DNA from: Xanthobacteraceae bacterium | Lineage (GTDB): Bacteria; Pseudomonadota; Alphaproteobacteria; Rhizobiales; Xanthobacteraceae | NCBI GenBank assembly: GCA_030043285.1 | Contig: JASHXZ010000476.1 | Coordinates: 1 to 5,243 of the forward strand | DNA: 5,243 nt | Direction: 5' to 3' | Shown: positions 1 to 5,243 of the stretch, in pieces | How the letters are laid out: the number at the start of each line of letters is the position of its first letter | Position numbering within the stretch: position 1 is the stretch's first letter | Notes under the pieces: model-generated | What the model was told of the DNA's origin: nothing | Databases searched by the model: none | The model's input: only the letters and a program-made list of their open reading frames with translations | Translations under genes and position numbers: made by a program

Positions 1-1512
1 CGACGGCTCGTCGCCTTCGTTGTGGCCGTGGCGGCGATAGCAGAACATGTCGATGACGACCGGCTTCTGGAATTTCTGCCGGAACTCGGTCGCGATCTTG
101 GCGGCAAACACCACGGCCTCGGGATCGTCGCCGTTGACGTGAAAGATCGGCGCTTCGATCATCTTGGCGACGTCGGAGGGGTACGGCGACGAGCGCGAAT
201 AGCGCGGATTGGTGGTGAAGCCGATCTGATTGTTGGCGATGAAATGCAGCGAGCCGCCGGTGCGGTGGCCGCGCAGTCCCGACAGCCCGAACGATTCGGC
301 GACCACGCCCTGGCCGGCGAACGAGGCGTCGCCATGGATGAGCAGCGGCATCACCATGGTGCGGTCTTCGGGCGTGGCGCCGTGCTGATCCTGCTTGGCG
401 CGGACCTTGCCAAGCACGACCGGGTCGACGATTTCGAGATGCGACGGATTGGCGGTGAGCGACAGGTGCACCTTGTTGTTGTCGAACTCGCGGTCCGACG
501 AGGCGCCGAGGTGGTATTTGACGTCGCCCGAGCCTTCGATCTCGTTCGGCATCGTCGAGCCGCCCTTGAACTCGTGGAAGATGGCGCGGTGCGGCTTGGC
601 CATCACCTGGGCCAGCACGTTGAGCCGGCCGCGGTGCGGCATGCCGACGATGATCTCATGCACGCCGAGCGCGCCGCCGCGCTTGATGATCTGCTCCAGC
701 GCCGGGATCATCGCCTCGGCGCCGTCGAGGCCGAACCGCTTGGTGCCTGTGAATTTCAGGTCGCAGAATTTCTCGAAGCCTTCAGCCTCAATGAGCTTGT
801 TGAGGATGGCGCGCTTGCCTTCGCGGGTGAAGGTGATCTCCTTGTCGGGCCCTTCGATGCGCTCCTGGATCCAGCTCTTCTGCGCGCCATCGGACAGGTG
901 CAGGAATTCGACACCCAAGGTCTGGCAATAGGTGCGCCGCAGGATGACGATGATCTGGCGGATGGTGCCGAATTGCAGGCCCAAAACGCCGTCGAGAAAA
1001 ATCTGGCGATCGAGGTCGGATTCGCCGAAGCCGTAGGTGCGCGGATCGAGCTCTTCCTCGTTCTTGCGCGGCTCGAGCCCGAGCGGATCGAGATTGGCGT
1101 GAAAATGGCCGCGCGCCCGGTAGGCGCGAATGAGCATCAGCGCCCGCACCGAATCCCGCGTCGCCCGCTCGACGTCAGCAGCCGCGAGATCGACGCCGCG
1201 CACCTGCGCTTGCCCCTTGACCTTGGCGGCAATGCCGGTGCCGGCCTCGGCCAATGACCCAGCATCGAGTGCGGCGATCAGGTCGCCGTGCGGAAGCGGC
1301 GGCCAATCGGGGCGCTGCCACGAGGGGCCGTTCGCGTTTTTCGCTACATCGCCCGCATCGTCCTTCAGGCCGGCGAAGAACGCCTGCCATTGCGCATCGA
1401 CGGCCTTCGGATCGGCCTCGTAGCGCGCATAAAGGTCGTCGATATAGGCGGCGTTGCCGCCGTAGAGAAACGAGCTGACCGCAAAAGCGGCGTTCGCGTC
1501 CTGTCGAGACAT
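1..1512 (-). CDS. sucA: 2-oxoglutarate dehydrogenase E1 component (partial, N-terminal half)
   Basis: This is the thiamine-diphosphate-dependent E1 subunit of the 2-oxoglutarate dehydrogenase complex. It decarboxylates 2-oxoglutarate and passes the succinyl group to lipoyl-E2 in the cytoplasm. The frame is open from ATG at 1512 to the window edge, giving 504 codons with no stop; the family is usually about 980-990 residues, so about half is visible. Residues 14-50 form the E1 N-terminal segment (FLYGGNAAYIDDLY, then DAQWQAFF). The active-site region shows GMPHRGRLN at 290-298, NPSHLE near 355-360, the cofactor motif HGDASFAGQG at 393-402, NNQIGFTT at 427-434, and CYRRHGHNEGDEPS at the edge. 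The start is supported by AGGA seven bases upstream and by the family's typical N-terminus. It lies 168 bases after sucD. sucB/odhB would be expected beyond the left edge. No frameshift or missing key residue was seen. Confidence 0.97.
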   Translation of the reverse strand, partial: MSRQDANAAFAVSSFLYGGNAAYIDDLYARYEADPKAVDAQWQAFFAGLKDDAGDVAKNANGPSWQRPDWPPLPHGDLIAALDAGSLAEAGTGIAAKVKGQAQVRGVDLAAADVERATRDSVRALMLIRAYRARGHFHANLDPLGLEPRKNEEELDPRTYGFGESDLDRQIFLDGVLGLQFGTIRQIIVILRRTYCQTLGVEFLHLSDGAQKSWIQERIEGPDKEITFTREGKRAILNKLIEAEGFEKFCDLKFTGTKRFGLDGAEAMIPALEQIIKRGGALGVHEIIVGMPHRGRLNVLAQVMAKPHRAIFHEFKGGSTMPNEIEGSGDVKYHLGASSDREFDNNKVHLSLTANPSHLEIVDPVVLGKVRAKQDQHGATPEDRTMVMPLLIHGDASFAGQGVVAESFGLSGLRGHRTGGSLHFIANNQIGFTTNPRYSRSSPYPSDVAKMIEAPIFHVNGDDPEAVVFAAKIATEFRQKFQKPVVIDMFCYRRHGHNEGDEPS

Positions 1513-1519
1513 TGGCTAG

Positions 1520-1523
1520 TCCT
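1520..1523 (-). promoter_or_regulatory. Ribosome-binding site of sucA
   Basis: AGGA on the minus strand, seven bases before the sucA ATG. This is good Shine-Dalgarno spacing and fixes the start codon. It contrasts with sucC and sucD, which have no comparable site. Confidence 0.7.
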
Positions 1524-1599
1524 GGGCGGTTTCTTCGGTTTCCGGGGTGAGACGATGCACCGGCAATAGAGATACGAGAAACCTGAAGAACGTGTGTCG

Positions 1600-1620
1600 A
1601 AAAGCCGAATCGGCGGGCTT
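1600..1620 (-). terminator. Weak hairpin plus T-run in the sucD-sucA gap
   Basis: On the minus strand, AAGCC pairs with GGCTT around a 9-base interval, and inside it the palindrome GCCGATTCGGC (1604-1614) offers an alternative four-pair stem. TTTT follows directly. The stem is only 4-5 pairs, so this is at most a partial terminator, pause or processing site between sucD and sucA. It could also be chance. Confidence 0.2.
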
Positions 1621-1636
1621 CACCCGTCTTGTAACG

Positions 1637-1664
1637 TATTTAGGCGCTCGGCGCGGCCGGTAAA
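1637..1664 (-). promoter_or_regulatory. Very weak candidate promoter ahead of sucA
   Basis: Minus-strand TTTACC (1664-1659) lies 16 bases before TAAATA (1642-1637), inside the 168-base gap between sucD and sucA. The match to a sigma-70 consensus is poor (about four and three of six positions). It is listed only because the gap is long enough for a separate sucA promoter. It may be nothing. Confidence 0.12.
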
Positions 1665-1680
1665 AGACGCAAGGAATGAA

Positions 1681-2565
1681 TTAGGATTTCAAAAGTTCGG
1701 CAAGGGTCTTGCCGAGGCGGGCCGGTGATGGCGATACCTTGATGCCGGCCGCCTCCATGGCGGCGGTCTTGGAGCCGGCGTCGCCCTTGCCGCCGGCGAT
1801 GATAGCGCCGGCATGGCCCATGCGGCGGCCGGGCGGGGCGGTGCGGCCGGCGATGAAGCCCACCGTGGGCTTCTTGCGGCCGCGTTTGGCCTCGTCCTTG
1901 AGGAACTGCGCGGCATCTTCCTCCGAGGCGCCGCCGATCTCGCCGATCATGATGAGCGCCTCGGTCGCCTTGTCGGCCAGGAACATCTCCAGCACCTCGA
2001 TGAAGTCGGTGCCCTTCACCGGGTCGCCACCGATGCCGGCGGCGGTGGTTTGGCCGAGGCCTTCCTGGGTGGTCTGGAACACCGCCTCGTAGGTCAGGGT
2101 GCCGGAGCGCGACACGATGCCGACCTTGCCGCGTTTGAAGATGTTCCCCGGCATGATGCCGATTTTGCACTCGCCCGCAGTCATGACGCCCGGGCAGTTC
2201 GGTCCGATCAGGCGCGACTTCGAGCCGGACAGCGCCCGTTTGACCTTGACCATGTCGGCGACCGGAATGCCTTCGGTGATGCAGATGATCAGCGGGATTT
2301 CGGCGGCGATCGATTCGCAGATGGCGTCGGCGGCGCCGGGCGGCGGCACGTAGATCACGCTGGCGTCGCAGCCGGTTTTTTCCCGCGCTTCCGCCACGGT
2401 GTCGAACACCGGCAGGCCGAGATGCGTCGAGCCGCCTTTGCCGGGCGACGTACCGCCGACCATCTTGGTGCCGTAGGCGATCGCCTGCTCGGAATGGAAC
2501 GTGCCGTTCTTGCCGGTAAAGCCCTGGCAGATGACTTTGGTGTTCTTGTCAATGAGGATCGACAT
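1681..2565 (-). CDS. sucD: Succinyl-CoA synthetase (ADP/GDP-forming) alpha subunit
   Basis: The alpha subunit binds CoA and carries the phosphohistidine of succinyl-CoA synthetase, which interconverts succinyl-CoA plus NDP and phosphate with succinate, CoA and NTP. At 294 residues it matches the usual 290-300. Visible motifs are the CoA-binding Rossmann segment [18 protein letters not shown] (15-32), PGKGG (41-45), ITEGIP (96-101), GPNCPG (121-126), SRSGTLTYE (152-160), GEIGG (208-212) and the active-site loop [16 protein letters not shown] (246-261), in which His251 corresponds to E. coli His246. The ATG at 2565 gives the canonical start [10 protein letters not shown]. No clear Shine-Dalgarno sequence precedes it: the upstream bases read GGCGCGGCAACTC. 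The gene is separated from sucC by 155 bases holding a nested inverted repeat that ends 16 bases before this start. The frame is intact. Confidence 0.98.
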   Translation of the reverse strand: MSILIDKNTKVICQGFTGKNGTFHSEQAIAYGTKMVGGTSPGKGGSTHLGLPVFDTVAEAREKTGCDASVIYVPPPGAADAICESIAAEIPLIICITEGIPVADMVKVKRALSGSKSRLIGPNCPGVMTAGECKIGIMPGNIFKRGKVGIVSRSGTLTYEAVFQTTQEGLGQTTAAGIGGDPVKGTDFIEVLEMFLADKATEALIMIGEIGGASEEDAAQFLKDEAKRGRKKPTVGFIAGRTAPPGRRMGHAGAIIAGGKGDAGSKTAAMEAAGIKVSPSPARLGKTLAELLKS

Positions 2566-2586
2566 GAGTTGCCGCGCCTATTCTTT

Positions 2587-2609
2587 ACCTCCCCCTGAAA
2601 GGGGGAGGT
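2587..2609. repeat. Left palindromic arm of the sucC-sucD element
   Basis: ACCTCCCCCT and AGGGGGAGGT form a perfect ten-pair stem closed by the three-base loop GAA. It is followed on the plus strand by the small GGCGC/GCGCC hairpin, giving a two-hairpin module. As RNA from the sucCD direction it lies just upstream of the sucD start. Confidence 0.85.
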
Positions 2610-2658
2610 TGGCGCGCCAGCGCCGGGTGGGGGTCCGTCCGACGTCCTTCAATTCTTT

Positions 2659-2720
2659 CGCTGCGGCCACCCTCCCCCTTTCAGGGGGAGGTAAAGACAA
2701 ATGGCTTGGCGCTGCGGCCA
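2659..2720. repeat. 11-base direct repeat bracketing the right arm
   Basis: CGCTGCGGCCA occurs at 2659-2669 and again at 2710-2720, 51 bases apart, one copy on each side of the right palindromic arm. The second copy abuts the sucC stop codon (2721-2723). The first copy overlaps a stretch that also resembles the left module (TGGCCGCAGCG against TGGCGCGCCAGCG on the arm-to-centre reading). It could be a duplication made when the arm was inserted, or two diverged copies of one module. Confidence 0.55.
2671..2691. repeat. Right palindromic arm of the sucC-sucD element
   Basis: CCTCCCCCT and AGGGGGAGG form a perfect nine-pair stem with loop TTC. The next pair (C2670 with T2692) is mismatched, the only difference from the left arm's ten-pair stem. 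As RNA from the sucC direction this hairpin starts about 30 bases after the sucC stop codon. Confidence 0.85.
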
Positions 2721-3890
2721 TCACGCCGCCTCCCGCACCGCGCGCACGATCTTCTGCGCGGCGTCGTCGAGGTCGTCGGCCGACGTGACGTTGAGGTTCG
2801 ACTTGGCGATAATGTCCTTGCCGAGATCCACATTGGTGCCTTCGAGCCGCACCACCAGCGGTACGCGCAGGCCGACGTCGCGCACGGCGGCGACCACGCC
2901 TTCGGCGATGATGTCGCAGCGCATGATGCCGCCGAAAATGTTGACCAAAATGCCTTTGACGTTGTGATCGGAGGTGATGATCTTGAACGCCGCTGCCACT
3001 TTCTCCTTGGTGGCGCCGCCGCCGACATCCAAAAAGTTCGCCGGCGTCTCGCCGTAGAGCTTGATGATGTCCATGGTCGCCATGGCGAGGCCGGCGCCAT
3101 TGACCATGCAGCCGATAGTGCCATCGAGCGCCACGTAGTTGAGATCGTATTTCGACGCCTCGATCTCCTTCTCGTCCTCTTCGTTGAGATCGCGCAGCGC
3201 CATCACGTCCGGATGCCGGTACAGCGCGTTGTCGTCGAAGCCGACCTTGGCGTCGAGGCAGATCAATTGGCCGGATTTTGTGACGACCAGCGGATTGATC
3301 TCAAGGAGACTCATGTCCTTGGCGACGAAGGCCTGGTAGAGCTTCGGCAACACGTCGCCGGCTTGTTTGGCGACGGCGGCGGGGAATCCCAGCGCGCGGG
3401 CGACGCGGCGCGCGTGATGCGGCATGAAGCCGGTCGCCGGATCGACCGAAAAGCTCAAGATTTTGTCGGGCTGCGTCTGCGCCACCTCCTCGATCTCCAT
3501 GCCGCCTTCCGTCGACGCGACGAAGGCGACGCGCGAGGTGGCGCGATCGACCAGCGCGGAGATGTAATATTCGCGTTCGATAGCCGAACCTTCCTCGATG
3601 TACAGCCGGCGCACTTCCTTGCCGTGCGGCCCGGTCTGATGCGTCACCAAGGTCGAGCCGAGCAGCCGTTCGGCTTCGCGTTTGACCTCCTCGACCGACT
3701 TCACGACTTTGACGCCGCCGGCCTTGCCGCGGCCGCCGGCATGAATCTGTGCCTTCACCACCCAGACCGGGCCGCCGAGGTCTTTGGCGGCTTTCTCAGC
3801 TTCCGCGACGCTAAAGGCGGCAATGCCGCGCGGCACCGGCACGCCGAATTCGCGCAACACCGCTTTGGCCTGATATTCGTGGATGTTCAT
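2721..3890 (-). CDS. sucC: Succinyl-CoA synthetase (ADP/GDP-forming) beta subunit
   Basis: The beta subunit supplies the ATP-grasp nucleotide site and, with SucD, forms succinyl-CoA synthetase, the substrate-level phosphorylation step of the cycle. The N-terminal ATP-grasp part (about 1-235) shows MNIHEYQAK, Lys46, [10 protein letters not shown] (50-59), STEGG (126-130), and the Mg-binding region LEINPLVVT (196-204) with Asn199 and Asp213. The C-terminal CoA-ligase part (about 255-385) shows [11 protein letters not shown] (260-270), [13 protein letters not shown] (286-298) and [10 protein letters not shown] (317-326). At 389 residues it is close to E. coli SucC (388). From memory, many rhizobial SucC proteins have about ten more residues just after GGRGK, which are absent here. 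The ATG at 3890 gives the canonical N-terminus but lacks a clear Shine-Dalgarno sequence; the upstream bases read GGCGTAGCTCCC. It lies 71 bases after mdh. The frame is intact. Confidence 0.98.
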   Translation of the reverse strand: MNIHEYQAKAVLREFGVPVPRGIAAFSVAEAEKAAKDLGGPVWVVKAQIHAGGRGKAGGVKVVKSVEEVKREAERLLGSTLVTHQTGPHGKEVRRLYIEEGSAIEREYYISALVDRATSRVAFVASTEGGMEIEEVAQTQPDKILSFSVDPATGFMPHHARRVARALGFPAAVAKQAGDVLPKLYQAFVAKDMSLLEINPLVVTKSGQLICLDAKVGFDDNALYRHPDVMALRDLNEEDEKEIEASKYDLNYVALDGTIGCMVNGAGLAMATMDIIKLYGETPANFLDVGGGATKEKVAAAFKIITSDHNVKGILVNIFGGIMRCDIIAEGVVAAVRDVGLRVPLVVRLEGTNVDLGKDIIAKSNLNVTSADDLDDAAQKIVRAVREAA

Positions 3891-3911
3891 GGGAGCTACG
3901 CCAGCGTCGGT

Positions 3912-3954
3912 CCATCATCTAGGGGTGAGAGCGGAGAGAGTTTCGAGGTGATGG
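3912..3954. repeat. Imperfect inverted repeat in the mdh-sucC gap
   Basis: CCATCATCT (3912-3920) faces AGGTGATGG (3946-3954) across 25 purine-rich bases. Eight of nine pairs are Watson-Crick; the ninth is a G-U wobble on a plus transcript but a mismatch on the minus transcript that carries the genes. No T-run follows. It could be a small mRNA stem between mdh and sucC, or chance. Confidence 0.25.
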
Positions 3955-3961
3955 GTGAGTT

Positions 3962-4995
<1,034 letters not shown>

Positions 4996-5027
4996 GCGCG
5001 GCGTCATCATCGGCGGCGTTGCGCCAA

Positions 5028-5222
5028 TTACACGAACGCACGCGCCACCGCCGAGACAGCTGAGGTTTCCGGAAAGAACCCCAGTCTATGAAGCTCGCCC
5101 AGGAGCGATTCAAACTGGTCATAAGTAACCTCGCCCTGCTTCGCTGGGTCTGCAAGCGCTTCGATCTCAGTTCCAACCGCTTCAATGCGCGCCTGTTGTT
5201 TTGCCGTTCGCTGAGGGGTCAT
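5028..5222 (-). CDS. Small hypothetical protein (64 aa), start uncertain
   Basis: This is an unrecognised small frame, predicted at 64 residues from ATG at 5222 to TAA at 5028, ending 100 bases before mdh on the same strand. The protein is hydrophilic and probably helical (QQARIEAVGTEIEALADP, then YDQFESLLGELHRLGFF). It has no signal peptide, membrane segment, cysteine motif or domain that I can name. GAGGG lies 14 bases before the ATG, so the TTG at 5225 or GTG at 5243 are alternative starts. The frame remains open to the window edge, so this may be the end of a longer gene. By hand count 37 of 64 codons end in G or C, clearly below the neighbouring enzyme genes. That suggests either a recently acquired or poorly expressed gene, or a frame that is not translated. 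In related genomes the gene before mdh is often zapE; this does not resemble it. Confidence 0.4.
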   Translation of the reverse strand: MTPQRTAKQQARIEAVGTEIEALADPAKQGEVTYDQFESLLGELHRLGFFPETSAVSAVARAFV

Positions 5223-5243
5223 CAATAGTGCGCCATCCCTCAC

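Larger units (their letters stand above)
2582..2697. repeat. Nested inverted repeat (REP/BIME-like) between sucC and sucD
   Basis: Two 27-base arms, 2582-2608 and 2671-2697, are perfect reverse complements of each other. After one mismatch the match continues for four bases (2610-2613 with 2666-2669). Each arm is itself a hairpin built on CCTCCCCCT and AGGGGGAGG. The 62 bases between the arms contain a third small hairpin (GGCGC-GCCA-GCGCC, 2611-2624) and a GGGTGGGGGT run (2625-2634). The element is symmetric, has no coding capacity and no T-run after its stems, so it does not look like an intrinsic terminator. From memory, similar C/G-run palindromes are dispersed between genes in many Hyphomicrobiales genomes; I could not search for copies. 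If sucC and sucD share a transcript, the element is transcribed within it. Confidence 0.9.

Noticed and set aside
22..1257. 411-codon open frame on the plus strand opposite sucA
   Set aside because: It is in exact codon register with sucA on the other strand. Long mirror frames arise in GC-rich genes because stop-complement codons (TTA, CTA, TCA) are rare. The protein resembles no family, whereas the minus strand is clearly SucA.
1..1512. Possible broken sucA
   Set aside because: Codon-by-codon reading from the ATG at 1512 to base 1 shows no stop and continuous family similarity. The gene is cut only by the window edge.
1640..2170. 176-codon minus-strand frame overlapping sucD in another phase
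   Set aside because: Arg/His/Gly-rich out-of-phase translation of sucD, with no independent start signal.
1813..2598. 261-codon open frame on the plus strand opposite sucD
   Set aside because: It is an antisense shadow of sucD that also runs into the palindromic repeat. Its composition is that of a mirror frame.
2582..2697. Intrinsic terminator between sucC and sucD
   Set aside because: The stems are strong, but neither strand has a T-run after them; the following bases are GTAAAGA or purine-rich. Termination inside sucCD would also separate two subunits of one enzyme.
2582..2697. CRISPR array or insertion sequence
   Set aside because: There are only two arms, in inverted rather than direct orientation, with one spacer-like interval and no transposase frame.

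Overview
The window is a stretch of GC-rich chromosome carrying a tricarboxylic-acid-cycle gene cluster, read entirely from the minus strand: mdh, sucC, sucD, then sucA, which runs off the left edge. This order (mdh-sucCDA, normally followed by sucB/odhB and lpd) is the classical arrangement in Hyphomicrobiales (Rhizobiales) such as Rhizobium, Sinorhizobium and Bradyrhizobium. Gene order, protein sequences, high GC at third codon positions and a C/G-run palindromic intergenic repeat all point to an alphaproteobacterium of that order. The exact genus cannot be read from the sequence.

Layout in the direction of transcription (right to left): a small unassigned reading frame at 5028-5222; a 100-base leader with a weak candidate promoter and a small hairpin; mdh (3962-4927); a 71-base gap; sucC (2721-3890); a 155-base gap mostly filled by a 116-base nested inverted repeat (2582-2697); sucD (1681-2565); a 168-base gap; and the first 504 codons of sucA (1-1512). 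All four enzyme genes have intact frames and recognisable catalytic residues. There is no RNA gene, CRISPR array, transposase or phage gene.

The enzymes cover adjacent steps of the cycle. 2-Oxoglutarate dehydrogenase E1 (SucA) starts the conversion of 2-oxoglutarate to succinyl-CoA, succinyl-CoA synthetase (SucCD) recovers the thioester energy as nucleoside triphosphate, and malate dehydrogenase (Mdh) makes oxaloacetate. Clustering suggests co-expression, but the gaps are wide enough for internal processing or extra promoters.

I found no undescribed defence, mobile or biosynthetic system; this is a housekeeping locus. The features most worth a second look are the nested palindrome between sucC and sucD, an 11-base direct repeat bracketing its right arm and touching the sucC stop codon, the absence of a clear ribosome-binding site before sucC and sucD, and the small low-GC3 frame upstream of mdh.
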